Positions 12,391-25,504 of a DNA stretch of 64,000 nucleotides are shown here, in pieces (the stretch's first letter is position 1; each line of letters begins with the position of its first letter). A model generated the notes under the pieces. The model saw nothing but the letters and a program-made list of their open reading frames with translations, was not told the origin of the DNA and did not search any database. The stretch lies in contig JAQGDQ010000214.1 of assembly GCA_030141605.1 (NCBI GenBank), positions 65,001 through 129,000 of the forward strand, read 5' to 3'. The position numbers were made by a program, and so were the translations under genes. This stretch comes from Tubiluchus corallicola (lineage: Eukaryota > Priapulida > Priapulimorpha > Priapulimorphida > Tubiluchidae).

Positions 12391-13279
12391 AGATAAGTGG
12401 TATCAAGAATTCTTAACTTTATTGTGTGAAACTCGTTTCTTATGCAAGACGGAACTCTTTCTTTATTTCCACGAAGTATAATAAAATAGAAAACAAATTA
12501 AACAACCATGAACAAATATTACAAGTTGTGATTAATTACTTTTTTGTTCTAATACAATTCGATTACGAGAACTAATGAAAAATTCATAATTTTAACGAAT
12601 TCACGTAGTTTCATTTCACTGCAGTAAAACGGACAACAACATTTATCTTGGCCTAGTTACAAAAAGGTAAACATAACTATGTACATGTATATGGGAACGA
12701 TAAAAGTGATCATTGCTCTCAGTTAAAGGATGTAATATTTAATTAAATTATGCGGATACCACTATTTCTAGAAATAATTTGAATTCATCAATTTCTGGTC
12801 TTACCAATGACATCAAAGCCTTCATATGCTCATTTCCCTCTGACATTTAGCAAAATAGCAGAGCAGTAAATCCAACGCAGGGATTTCTAAGTCGTTATGC
12901 ACATGTAATGCATGAATATCAGTCCTTGGGGACCATAATTATAGCATAGCTCATTCGCTAACGTGTCGCTTTAGCATTATCACTGACAGATAATGATATA
13001 ACCTCAATTATAGGATTCATTCCTAAGTCCACTGGGTTTTTACGTTGCATTATTTCTAGGGCAATACATTTTATGTCCAACTTGCGAACTAATGCCAGAC
13101 TAATCATTTTTACAATGGCTTATAGTCCAACAATTAACTTATCCTGGAGGCATAATTATTTCAATTAAGGTAAAGGCTATGGGTAAGTATATACGGTATC
13201 AAGCTTAATATGGGCATCTGGTGGATTTAATCATACTGATTTTCTTTACTACTCCAAAAAGAATATAGTTTGGCTTAGT

Positions 13280-13979
13280 TCATGAGTATTTTTTCCTCAA
13301 GAAAATCATAATAGTCGTAAAGCAGACAAATACGGAGCACATGGGCCACAGCATAGCATTTACTGCGGCAAATTTGCTTATGGAACGCAGCCGGATCACA
13401 TTTGGCAGATTCCTGGGGTCGTAAAGACAGTCGAATTCGCATCCCGGAATCCCGAATTCCTGTTGATACTGAAGAATGTTGGTGGAACTCCACGGTTTAC
13501 AGGAGCACTGGAAAACAAACAATGATTGGTATGCATTGTTTATTAATTACTGGAAAATATTTACAGGCTATATATAATATTTACACCTATATGCCAAGGT
13601 TTGATTGTTATGGTTATAGCTGGATTATAAGTAGGAACTCATTATCTAGGAAGTGATTTTACAACTCATTATACGGCTAGAACTGTAGAAGTAAAAACAG
13701 TCGTGGCCATTATTTCCTGTAGGTCTCACCCGTTGTTTCTGAACTAGCTCAACTGGATGCCCCCATGATTAGTTCTGGAGAACACAACGCCTGGTGAGTT
13801 TTGCCGAAACGTTATAATAGCTCTATTGTCGTTTGCAACGCGTTCTTACGTCTTGTGAACCTGTATTCTGTATTAAAAGATTTACTATGTTACGTGTAAA
13901 TGATGTTTCTATATTATATTGTAAAATGTCTGTTGTTTGCAGTCATTTAGATCAATAAAAGACCTTTACTACCTACTAT

Positions 13980-14013
<34 letters not shown>

Positions 14014-14020
14014 GCTACTG

Positions 14021-14100
<80 letters not shown>

Positions 14101-14101
14101 G

Positions 14102-14168
<67 letters not shown>

Positions 14169-14181
14169 CACTACTACTACC

Positions 14182-14248
<67 letters not shown>

Positions 14249-17200
14249 GTGCTGCTGCTGCTACTACTACCACTACTACTACTACCACTACTACTACCAC
14301 TACCACTACCACTACCACTACCACTACCACTACTACTACTACCACTACTACTACTACTACAACTACAACTCTACTACGACTCTACCACCACCATTACTGC
14401 CACTACTATTACTGCCACTACCACCACTACTACTACCATTACTACCACTACCATCACTACCACCACTACCACTACAGCGTCACTCAGTGTAGCTATTTTA
14501 TTCTCTTTTAATGCTGATTTTTGTTAATTCAGTACTGGCTTGGCAACTGATTATCCTTGATCAGTTTCACCCTCAGTGCTATTTATTATACACTTTTCCA
14601 CTTTTCCCTCGCTGGAATACATTATACCGTCGAGAAGCACTGATTTTTCTCAGTTAGAGCAGCTATTGCTTAGTGGGACACCAGATGATTGTGATTATGG
14701 CGACGATGATGATGATGATGATCCATTTCATTGCATTTTCGTCATTAACACCTTATCATTTTTATCTTTTCCTTGTATAACTTTTAGCGTTTTTCTTCTC
14801 TTTTACTTACATTACCCTAATTTTACCCTCATGCCATCCCTTTTCATTGCGCATCTCTTTTATCCTGCCTTTAACCTCTAACAACACACCATGCATTGCA
14901 GTTGGGCTTCCCAAGTTCTAGTTTTTAGCTCAGCTGCAAGCAGTTACATCATTTGTTCAGTAATTGATTGACTCCTTACTTGACAAGTAATTGTAGTAAT
15001 TTTTGTTTTCACTTTGTATAATTGTATGTAGTATATCTTATTATGTAATTATAATGGTGTTTTTATCTAATAAACAATAAAACCTGAGAAAACGTGACGA
15101 CGACAACGACGACGATGATAACGATGATGACGACGACGATGATGATAATGACGACGACGACGACGACGATGATGATGGTGATCATGATGATTGCATGTTT
15201 TGCTGAGATTCTTGGTTTACACAGTCATCATTGACTGCCATTGTACAGAGGACACTGAGCTTTACATCACTTAAGAGCAGGAAGCCATTAAAATCATAAC
15301 CACTAAACCTCATAAAATAGAGTGGATCGCATTGGGAGATTGAAGTGACATGCCCAAGGGCATCATAACCCTTGCTTGCACAACTTATACTAAGCCTCAC
15401 TTTGACGTGATGACGTTCGTTTGCAAATTGGAATTGTTGCGTAGTAGCTTGAACGAAGCTGTACAATTGAAGCCAAATTCTGAAATGCCCACATCATATA
15501 ATTCTTAGCTACGCAATCGCCAAACGTTTGACTTCGCCTTAGCCCTATATATTTAGCACCAGTTCAAGTTGAAGTTGGCAAATATACTGCATTCTGCCAT
15601 TCATTTAGTGTATAGTAATGTCGAGTGAAAATTGCACATGACAACTGCAATTCAAGTTGCAGTCAAAGCGAACAAGTAGAAATTTTAATCTCGCTGCCAC
15701 ATACAAATGGTGATGGACTGGCGTTATGATGGCACTTCAGAGTCGTTCCACGCTGATCAATTATAGGTATTGTGGAACGTTACAATACGCGCTCGTTGTA
15801 CGTATCCGAAGCAGTAAATCCATTAGACGCCTGAGTTTGTCGTGTTGTTTAAAAGCCTTCCTGAAACTCGATGCCGTATTTTAATTTCAAATGGATCTGG
15901 CCGGAAACGAGTCCCAGAATTCAATGCGACACCGGAAACGAGTCCCAGAATTCAATGCTGTCGCTATTTATTCTAACCGACAATTAACAAGCCACTTAGC
16001 TTTTGAAAGGCGCGTGATTATTTCAAGTATTTTTTGACCATAATTGCTACGTTATTATCAAATTATAACAGTAAAAGCCAAAAATACCGTTTATACTTTA
16101 CCTTTTCCACCACCCAACCCTCACCGCTACTCGCAAAGACATGTAATGCAGCCAAGTTACTACAACATTACACCCCTAATTTACTTTTAATCTTTTAGCA
16201 CTAATGTAACAACGATGAACATCAGCCCAAAACTAGTCAGTATGCTTTTACAGAAACTTTTATTACAAATGTAACAACATGAGTAAGATGAGTATGAAGC
16301 ATATATACAAGCAGACTAGAATTCACTGACGAAGTGCGTCCTTCGACGTCAGGAACCGCACTGAGGTTCAAGCTCACGGTCCGGTTTCGAGGCTGACTTC
16401 CAGGGTTTGATTAACGCCATTGTCATGAGAAGCTGAGGATTGTTATGACAAAATGCAATGCCGTCCTGTTACACTAAGACGTTGCTCTAAAACTAATTAC
16501 AGTGGCGTAATATGTAATTTAGCATACTGCACGAAGTCCCCCGTGTTTAGTAAAACTTGTTTTAAGCATCGACAATGAGTGAAAATGTGATTTAGCTAAA
16601 ACGCTAAATCTTTTAGAAGAACTTCAGATATTATTAAGCAATCCCAGTGGTGCAATAAAGGTACAATTGCAATACAGACCTAACACTCTAGATTTTACAC
16701 TAATTGCGATAGCTGCTCAACGATAGTGCTGCACTATAGCAGAAGTAATTTCAAATACATTTATGCATTTTACTCAATGAAGCCCCACACATGTTGTTAG
16801 CGTCCTTCGCCATTAATCTCCTGGTCATATAAATTATTCAGCTTTGCTGGATTCACATTGTTTCCTTATGGTAGCATTTTTTTCGTGTTTAAACTGCAAT
16901 GAGACGAGTGCTATGCATACAGGAATCTAAGTGAATCAAATCATAATGTAGCTTAATTTTAAAGAAAAAGCCAAACCTTCTGGGAAATTAGGCTTATTTC
17001 AATGTTCGAGGAAAATATTAGAAAGATTTGGTAATAAAAGTGCTATGTGCACCTCGCGTAATTAGTAAAATCACTTTAAAGTCACAATTATTTCAAGCTT
17101 GGGCGCCCCAATTTTGAACACACGTTCTTCCTCCAATGACGTCACTCATCGTCTGAAGTGAACCACCACACTGTTACTTTCCGTCAAAAATATAACAAGT

Positions 17201-20200
17201 TTTTGCAAAAAATAGATAGCTAATAATAAATATAACATGTAGAAGCTGCAGAAGTATGAATTCGTTTCAGCAGCACTCGGTTCCGGAAAACCACGATGCG
17301 CTTACGAGAAATCAGTTATTACGAAGTTCAAGAGTTGCGCATAAATTTTCAAGTAAATGGCGGGCACCATGTAGTGGTAGTACAAACTAGCTTCATACTT
17401 TACAGCAAATAAATTTGTTATATTTTTCTAAGTTTAAATGACAACAGTAAAATTAAGCCTTTAACGTACGTTGCGAGATTTACAAGAATTCTTTCTACAC
17501 GGCAAGAATCGTACACGCACCTTGATGTGCGGTAACTATGAAGTCACGCACTTGATAATTTCTTTTTTTTTCTAAAATATCCAGAGCATCGTTTCTAGAT
17601 GAATATCATAATACTCACAAGTAAAAAATATTTTAGTGCAAACAAACCAAATATTGGAATTTTCTTGTCTTTTTCGAACAAATAAACAAATAATGCGAGC
17701 GTTAAGCGTCTATAATAAATTCGCCATTTCCTATTCATAGATTAGACATGACTAGATTAGATTATATAAAATTAGACTGGATTGAATTGGATTGAACCAG
17801 ATTCGGGTACCGGAATTGAACAGTTCAGATCAGATTAGATCAGACTACTGTTTTTTTCATCAGGCTTAGGTGGTTATATCACATTATACAAAAACTATAC
17901 ACGAAGAATAATCACGTTAAACAGTTAAAATAACAAAAGTACTACATCTAGTTATGTACATGTATTACAGCAGTGTAGCGAACTTCGCTCGTTAAAAGAA
18001 AACGGGATGGTTTTTCATATACCACCCCATTTTCAAGTCCGATAAAAAGTATACATTTTAACACAACTAGTACTGCAGAAGCGTTTCTGATATTTAAAAA
18101 TTATAGATTAAAATCTTAATTAATGGCGGGCGAGCTCAACTATTTATGATATCACAAACTAACGTAATTTTCAACTGCAAAAATGTTCCACGAGCGTGTT
18201 GCACGTGTTTGGGAAAGCGAAAATTAAAGTAAAGTGCTACTGTAAGATATGCAGTGTGTTGTACTAAAACTAGGCAAGTTTTAAGATAAAAATGCAAATT
18301 TCAAATTCACCGCTGTGCTCACGCATGATCTGTCGAACGTGTGCAGTTCGTCACAAGCTAACACGGCTGAACTTTTTTTGCAATGCGTTTCTGAAATGCA
18401 GGCGCTAGTGCGCGTCTAACTAGCGAATGGCAAAATGCATGTAATAACGAAGAAGTAGTGGCGCGAACGCGAAATGGTGTTTGTGTGGTAATAATTCTTT
18501 CACGTAAGTCATTTTTGAAAAAATAATAAGTTTCCTTTCAATATTTTAAAGAGTAGATTGTTTTGACCTGCAGTTTAAGATTGGGTCCGGTTTTGCTTTA
18601 AGGAAGCTCGCTTTTCCCTGAACAATGGAAAATAATCATTTGCATGAACTAAATTGCGATAAGAAACTTCAGGCTAAAAGCTGTACATTCTGCTGACGTG
18701 ATTTGTTACTTCAGTACTCACATTACAGCTACGATTGAATTGCAGTGCAAAATGCTACATGGCTATTATTGTTATTATTATCCTTTAGCAAAGGCGGCAA
18801 GTAGAACGAGGGAAAGTGAAATAAAACATAAAAGCAAAAGGCAAATCGAGTTTTGATAGTCTCCCAAGCTTCGTTTTTACTTATTGGTGTCGGCGTTCTG
18901 AAAAACCATAAAAGTCGACATTAAATCGATAAATACTGCGAATCAAATCAGGAACAAATTTGTGTGGCGGCGGCACGCGCTGTATTTACAATCAGCCGCT
19001 ATTGCCAGCATATTTGGGAAAAATCACGCTGAAACGTTCCAAATATTACCTGCATGAAAGCAAAGTAGTTATGCTTGGTTTTGTTCCAGGCTCACGGATG
19101 CCGGCAGCTTAAGTTGCTTTGGACCTTTGGCAAATTGTTAATGCTGCTAATGCATGACAATAATTACACTGGCGTTCCCCTGGTCGCGCAAAAAGCAGAA
19201 ACATAAAATGAAGTACGTTTTCCATTCTTTCGCGTTCCACTGGGAAAACAAAATGCGTAGAACCAGGGGTTTCACGGACCTAAAGCTATAAAACAAACGA
19301 AGTCCTAAACTTTTAGGCATGCACACTCTACATCCAATTGTGCCGTACTTTTGATACTGAAATTTATTCGCACGGGAACTTCTAAGTCCAAAACTGCATC
19401 TGAGTGATTAAATATCGGCTCAAAAATTAAATATCACACTAACGCATAGGCCAGAACCCATTAAAAACGTTGTGGAGTTCTTCGGTTTTTGTATAGACTT
19501 ATAAAGAGCTTTTGTCATTACTCGCAATGAATGGTAATGATTTTGTAAGTCATGGATTTTTGCCTGGGTCAAATCAAATCAAATCAATTTTTGCCGTAAT
19601 CAAAAGGCAAATTGCTGTTCATCATTGATGTTACTTTTGAACAACGAGAAGTATGCTGCACATGTCTAATTGTTCTACTATTACAAGTGTCAAATTCTTG
19701 TGTCAAAATGTGTTCGTCTAAATCGCTTAAGTGATTACTGGTAATACACAAAAAAGAAAACTAGATGTCCTTGTCTTTCACGTGTTCAATTTAAATAATT
19801 TTGTTTTTTTGTTTACTAAATAGCAGTTTAATTGGTCGTCGGTATTTGGATTACGAAGGCCTATCAAAATTGGCCTTAGTGACGTTCTTCATTTTCCTGT
19901 ATCACTTCTAACTTCACACCTACCTGGAGATTCTGACAAAGAAGTCGTTCGTCGTCTCTGAGCAAGGCCGCCATTTTGAAAGACTTGCGTTGCATGTTTT
20001 CCCCCACGCCTTTGTGGTATTTTAACTTGTCTTCTTTTTCGCTATGCGTGTTAGCTGACAGAACCTTTAAGCTGGAATCTGTCACATAATTTTCAGTTTC
20101 TACAACAGAGTTATTTTCAGCGTGATATTCCACAAACACTTGTAGACAAGTCCACGGTATGCACGTGTTGCAACGATGGTAATCTATTATACTTGAATTC

Positions 20201-20499
20201 AAAACTTTGCATCGTGCAGGTTCAAAGCTTAAACTTTGCAGGAAGGGATTTAATATGAACAAGCTGCACATCATGACTGTAGGGATGGTTAGACACAACA
20301 GTATGAAACAGATGATACAATAACCGTACCGTTCAGTGTGCGGCACGAAGGATCGAAATCTTTGTGAATGCGACGTACAAGTGGTTGGCCCAGAATTCGG
20401 AACGCTACTCATGGCACTATACATTGGACCAACCGAACTCTCTAGATCTGGCTCAAACATTGGTAATTGTAATGTATACATTTTTGTCTTCATCTCCAT
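13280..20499 (-). CDS. Calcium-activated (BK) potassium channel beta-subunit-like protein
   Basis: Two exons: 20499-19924 (192 codons) and 13507-13280 (75 codons plus stop), joined in phase 0 with donor CAG|GTAGGTG and acceptor TTTTCCAG|TGC; 267 residues. Layout is that of the KCNMB family (191-279 residues): cytosolic N-terminus (1-59), TM1 (about 60-83), Cys-rich extracellular loop, TM2 (about 239-262), short basic tail RKKYS. Family-like stretches are ILNPF after TM1, C97, C110/C113, WTCLQVFVEY (compare PCLQVFVNLS in KCNMB3), FDCLYDP (compare FSCFYSP) and MLWP at the start of TM2. Possible N-glycosylation sites are N101 and N129 in the loop. In vertebrates these subunits tune Ca2+/voltage gating of Slo1; that role is inferred here. 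TipE, another two-TM channel subunit with a Cys-rich loop, is the main alternative. The 6.4-kb intron carries trinucleotide arrays and a TTAA-bracketed element. Confidence 0.75.
13972..14475. repeat. Compound trinucleotide microsatellite (CTA/GCT/CCA)n
   Basis: About 500 bases of CTA/TAC triplets with an inner block of GCT triplets (about 14186-14262) and a 3' part of CTACCA/CTACCACTAC units. It lies in the intron of the beta-subunit-like gene. The poly-Leu and poly-Val frames it produces are artefacts of the repeat. Confidence 0.97.
15092..15183. repeat. (GAC/GAT)n trinucleotide microsatellite
   Basis: A run of GAC and GAT triplets, mildly interrupted, in the intron of the beta-subunit-like gene. 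A shorter GAT run also occurs at about 14703-14722. Confidence 0.9.
17992..18603 (+). mobile_element. TTAA-bracketed miniature element, copy 1 (about 610 bp)
   Basis: It begins TTAAAAGAAAACGGGATGG and ends GGGTCCGGTTTTGCTTTAA; the two ends are imperfect inverted repeats of about 16 bp. The interior words (AAGTCCGATAAAAAGTATAC, GATAT/CACAAACTAACGT, TTCCACGAGCGTGTTG, ACTAAAACTAGGCAAG, AGAGTAGATTGTTTTGACCT) recur in the same order in the other copies. No coding capacity is seen. It lies in the intron of the beta-subunit-like gene. Confidence 0.75.
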
Positions 20500-21309
20500 G
20501 TTAAGTTAAATGACAAAATGCCAACATGGCACATGAATTATTTAGTGTTTACACGCAAAATTGCAATCTTGCAGACGCAAGGTTGGCAAAAATCATACGT
20601 TTCTTTTCATTTACTCACTGTAAGACCATTATTCGAAGATGCGAAAATAAATTAATGTGCTTACAATTTTAACACATATCAGACTAGCACAAATTTGAAG
20701 CTAAAGAAATTCCTACAAATGCGAGCATCTTAAAACTAATCAATTTAAATTTGCGCAGCTCCATTAAACTTTTGCTCAACGGCAAATGCTACCTGCAATA
20801 TAAAAAAAATGTTATGAGATACCAAATCTTTATATGTTGAGTAGATGTATTTTAGTATAATTACCTTATCATTTATTTGTTTATTTCGATATAGTCCATG
20901 TAGTTCAGGGTCAATTTTAGCCGTTTGCGTACTACGATTTAGGACAGGGCCTATAAGTATTTGCATTCGCAGCCTCACTTTAATCCGTGTCAGTTTTCTC
21001 AAAGGAGTCATCAGGCAGCACATTCTGTTGAATTGCCGTGCTTTGACAAGAATTCGCGTGCGGGAACTGTAAAGTTGAACAAAGACAGCGGCTCACTTCT
21101 TTTTAGTTGAAGGTTAATGATGTCAGACAGAGAAAATGAGGATAACGGAATTGAAGAGAAGCAATATTTCATTCGGTTAAGCTGGACTGGTTAAAGTCAA
21201 TGTTGCTTCGTTTTTGTTATAAATAATTTATTCTGTGGTTCAAAAATAGACTGCACTAGATACTTATAATAAATTGATGTAGTACTAATAAACAGTAAGC
21301 AAAACTTTT

Positions 21310-21794
21310 ACAGCAAACACGTGCCGAAGTTTTGATAACAATTATTTTTGATAACTTTTATTCCAACGCTCAACAATTTTTGCCTTTAGTTCCTCTGTAT
21401 CAATCAGCTTTGTGCTATAGTCTTTTACGACCATCGTATACGTTCTCTGGGAATTCAATGTTAACTGCAATTCGTATGATTAAGTTCTTGAGAACAAATG
21501 CTTATCAGTACGTTGTTTTCCATGATATAAGTTGATCGATTTTGCTGACTGAATTGAAAACTTTATAGTCGACGTGGCTGTTCAATTGACGAACAGCTGA
21601 CATTGTTCTGGCCTTTAAATTTCTGAAATGCAAAAGTTTTTCGGCCATAACTAAAAATACTAGAACTATAAACTTACAACTTTCGCAGACAAGCGCCAAT
21701 TTATTTTAGTATCACGCAGTCAAATTTCAACTTTGTAGAATACTTGCTTCTAATGTTTTTGTAGCCTAAACTTCGGCACATTTTTACGCCACCC
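21310..21794. mobile_element. Internally deleted Tc1/mariner-type element
   Basis: The right end AAACTTCGGCACATTTTTAC plus GCCACCC is the inverted form of the degraded left end (GTGCCGAAGTTTT at 21321). It shares the words ACATTGTTC.GGC.TTTAAATTT and TTTTTCGGCCATAACT with the longer copy at 39865-40581, which retains transposase-like sequence. This copy has lost the coding part. Confidence 0.6.
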
Positions 21795-22066
21795 GATATA
21801 CTAATATTCTGGATAAAGATCTTCTAAACCTGCGAATCTGCCCAGCTGCCCAGTGTTCATACTGAGAGTAATCTCTTGCATGCTTTGAATATCGTTGCCA
21901 TTAAGTGTAGGAGTTAATTAGTATGTGAGTGGCAGACGATTTTTAGGCGAATAAAAATAAAAAAATAAATTAATACAAAAATATCGAAAGACATCGATGC
22001 TTGATTCAGTACGTTGAGCCTATACTGAACCATAGCGTAAACTACATGAAAAAGCCTGCTTCTAGA

Positions 22067-22314
22067 AATCACCATGTTTATTGAGCGACGATCGTTTCGG
22101 TTAGTGTAGCCATTATCAAACTATAAATCAAGCTAAAAAGAAGAATAAATAACAGGTTAATAATACAAAATCATAATAATAGGTTAATAATACATCGACT
22201 GAAATTATGCCTTTGATCATTAATGTATTGTTTATTCTTCTTTTTTGGTTTGATTTATGGTTTGATAATGGCTACGCTAACCGAAACGATTGTCGTTCAG
22301 TAAACGTGGCGATT
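22067..22314. mobile_element. Foldback / inverted-repeat element
   Basis: Arms 22067-22150 and 22231-22314 are inverted repeats of about 84 bp with few mismatches (left arm contains CGTTTCGGTTAGTGTAGCC, right arm GGCTACGCTAACCGAAACG), separated by an 80-bp AT-rich spacer that itself repeats AGGTTAATAATAC. Such long arms with a short loop fit a foldback MITE; only one copy is in the window. Confidence 0.75.
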
Positions 22315-23097
22315 GTGTCAACTGTTTACGTTTAGAGTTGGAAAATGAAACACAAGACTGTGCATGCTGTGTTTTTTTAAGTGACTTAGTTTTTACATAT
22401 TCTCACCTATATGCTGCACAGTTTATAAAAGATAATTAAGCTTAGATGTGGTCGCATTTGCTAAAGTAGTTCCTAGCCTGCTGGTGTTGCTATATGTTAA
22501 CACTTTACTTGGTTTAAAATTTAATCAATCATTTTGCTCTTTAAGGCTAGTGCGCAAAAGTGACTACAAGACTGTAATTAATCACGTTTCTCTGTGAATT
22601 TTAGACAGGCAACCTAAGCTGACAAAAGACTAAAACCCAAGAGATTCAAAAAACAAAACTGCGCTGTCTTTAGAACGGCTATGACTGCCAATAACGGTCA
22701 CCTTCCTCAATACTGGTTAAGATCTGGACTGAAAATTGGAGGGCCAAAAGAGAAGGAGTTGCAACGCGTCTCTGTCATTGTAGCTGTACTATTGTTACTA
22801 ATACGTTAATATTGCGTTATGTAAAAACTTTATTTATTTTAAGTAGATAGACACACAGTAATTTTACTGATCGGAGTTTTTCCACTGTGCAACAAATACA
22901 TTTTAGGTGGGAACAGATATGTACAACTGGTTATTAAGAATGTAGTTACATTGATAGTTAACTCAAAAACACAAGTTATTCATTAATTAACACTTAAAAT
23001 TGAAATATACAAAGCCCACAGAGTTACGAAAAGATACCAGTAACAATAATTATCAATGTACATCATCCTAAAAGTATTGCGTTAGCTTCGTTTTTGT

Positions 23098-23290
23098 AAT
23101 TTAAAAAGAGAATCGAATGACGGGTGACCAGCGCGTGATTATAATCTTATCTATAATTAGCAATTTAGCTTCCTATAAGACGGAAGACTCTTTTTGTTAC
23201 TTAAAAAGGGAATGGACGATGGTAGACCATTGCGTGATTATAATCTTATCTATAATTGGCTGATTTGGCTTCCTATAAGTTGGAAGACCA
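23098..23290. repeat. Tandem duplication, 99-bp period, two copies
   Basis: GCGTGATTATAATCTTATCT recurs at 23133 and 23232, flanked in both copies by similar GACCA and GCTTCCTATAAG..GGAAGAC segments. The two copies have diverged by a few substitutions and small indels. Confidence 0.8.
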
Positions 23291-23470
23291 AAAGTATCTT
23301 ATTACTGACTGCAAACATTTAAACATATTATGTCGATATCGTTTGTGTGTATTTTTCGAGCGAATTACAATTGCATTTACCTGGAATTATAGAGGTAATA
23401 TAAATGCTGTCCTATCAATGACTAATGTGAGTTTACAATGGTTGGGAGTGATGAGAGTTAACTCATATAT

Positions 23471-23640
<170 letters not shown>

Positions 23641-24614
23641 TATATATATGTATTAAAACAGACTACAAAAGTTATTTACAAAAAAGTATGTACAGTATTT
23701 TGACGAGGATTCTCTCCTATGCAAGCTTTCCCCTATCCCCATGGAAATCGAATCTGCAGCCATTTCCCCAACCGTATCACCACGAAATACTCTTTCCATT
23801 GGACAACTCAGTTATGACAAGCTTACCGTTATTTAAAAAGTCCGTATATAACTACTATCTGATTTCGGGTACATTTCGCGGAAATTACCCTGCTTTGGGC
23901 ATTGTTGGCTGCATATAATACGTTTAATAAACATGGTGTCCTACAAGCAGATTGTTGAGATTTACTGCAAACATGAAGTTTAAACATTGGTGTCGCTTAT
24001 CAGTCACTAATGTAAATCGATCAAAGAAGCTTGACAGAATGAAGCACAGCACTCAGTTTGCTTTCCAGTTCTCTCTCTACTAAAAACAAGGCGCACAATA
24101 ACAGGTCCATTGCTTCAACCGGTGGCTGTTTTGCATTACCTTAATTAGTGCACATATGGTTTCTTTTGAAACCTGTTCCTCAGTAAATGTAAAGCTTCGC
24201 CGCTGTGGATTGTATTACTAGTACATAAGCTCCATCGAAGGCATGAGTTCACTGCTTGTGGTTTTAGGCGCGCCGTGTGCACGCAAAATTATGCCGTAAA
24301 CGTAATGCCGTCCACGTTTCACATACAATATGTCCAGCAAAGATGAAATACAATAACTGCATCTCTTGCAACAGTTTTTTATTGGACAAACTGCAATAAC
24401 TGATTTGATCGCCGGGGAAGGCTGACGATATTCATATAATGTCGAGATTAAATATCGATTCGATCGGATTTTGCGAACAATTTTGTTAGCAATCTTTATT
24501 TATTTGTAAGCAAAGAAGCAAACAGAGCAAACCCAATAACAATCCACAGAGTGAAACTAATAAAAAGCAAACTACAAATTGAATAAAAATAACTTCAACA
24601 AACAATTTTCAAAC

Positions 24615-25229
24615 TTAAAGGAAAACAGGATGATTTCTCATATCACGTATTCTAGTCCGTGAAAAATTATACATTTTAACACAATTAATACTGCAAAAGC
24701 GTTTCTGATAATTCAATAATAGATTAAAAACTTAATAAACGGCGGGCGAGCCCAACTATTGATGACATCACAAACTAACATAATTTTCAACAGCAAAAAT
24801 ATTCCACGAGCGTGTTTGCAAAAGCGAAAATTGAAGTACTGTGCTACTGTAAGATATTTAGTGTGTTATACTAAAACTAGGCAAGCTTTAAGATAAAAAT
24901 TCAAATTTCGAATTTATTACTGCACTCAGACGAGCTGTTGAACGTGTGCAGTTCGTCACAAACTAACGCATTCTGAACTGAGAGGTACAGCGCCTGTTTT
25001 TGTGCATTGCGTTTCCGAAATGCAGACACTAGTGCCCGTCTAACCAGCGAATGGCAAAATGCATGTACCAAGGAAGGACTAATGTTGCGAACGTGAAATT
25101 GTGTTTGTGTGGCAATAATTCTTTAACGTAACTCATCTTTGAAAAAAACATAGAATGATTCCGTTCAATATTTTAAAGAGTAGATTGTTTTGACCTACTG
25201 TTTAAGATTAGATTTCGGTTTCCCTTAAA
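24615..25229 (+). mobile_element. TTAA-bracketed miniature element, copy 2 (about 615 bp)
   Basis: It starts TTAAAGGAAAACAGGATGAT and ends GATTTCGGTTTCCCTTAA, with all interior marker words of copy 1 in the same order and orientation (for example CACAAACTAACATAATTTTC and AGAGTAGATTGTTTTGACCT). Lies in intergenic DNA. Confidence 0.75.
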
Positions 25230-25389
25230 AAGCTGGCGTTCATTCAAAGTTTAACAATAACGATTTCTTTTTAGGAAAAACATGCATTTAATTTGTGGTG
25301 ACAGGTTCATAAAATCACCTAATAAGTATTTTTAAAGAAAAATTAATTTCATGTCAAAATGATTTTTTGCATTTTTGCATTTTGAATTA

Positions 25390-25467
25390 ATATATATGTG
25401 TATATGTATATAATATATTTAATAGTCATACTGATATATATACTGATATATATATATATATATATAT

Positions 25468-25501
<34 letters not shown>
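25390..25501. repeat. (TA)n-rich low-complexity tract
   Basis: Mostly TA dinucleotides, interrupted by TGTG and TTAA steps. It can fold back on itself; nothing else is seen in it. Confidence 0.9.

Positions 25502-25504
<3 letters not shown>

Larger units (their letters stand above)
7594..13279. other. Intergenic region without a recognised gene
   Basis: Between the stop of the CFAP97D-like gene and the stop of the beta-subunit-like gene I found only short unsupported ORFs. Contents seen: an (AAT)n tract with an attached GC-richer repeat motif near 9115-9184 and a candidate hAT-like element at 12011-12390. Confidence 0.5.

Noticed and set aside
13937-14527. Poly-Leu and poly-Val ORFs
   Set aside because: Products of the CTA/GCT microsatellite in an intron.
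15182-15466. 94-residue minus-strand ORF in the beta-subunit-like gene intron
   Set aside because: Considered as a further exon, but it has no transmembrane segment or family match, and the gene is complete without it.
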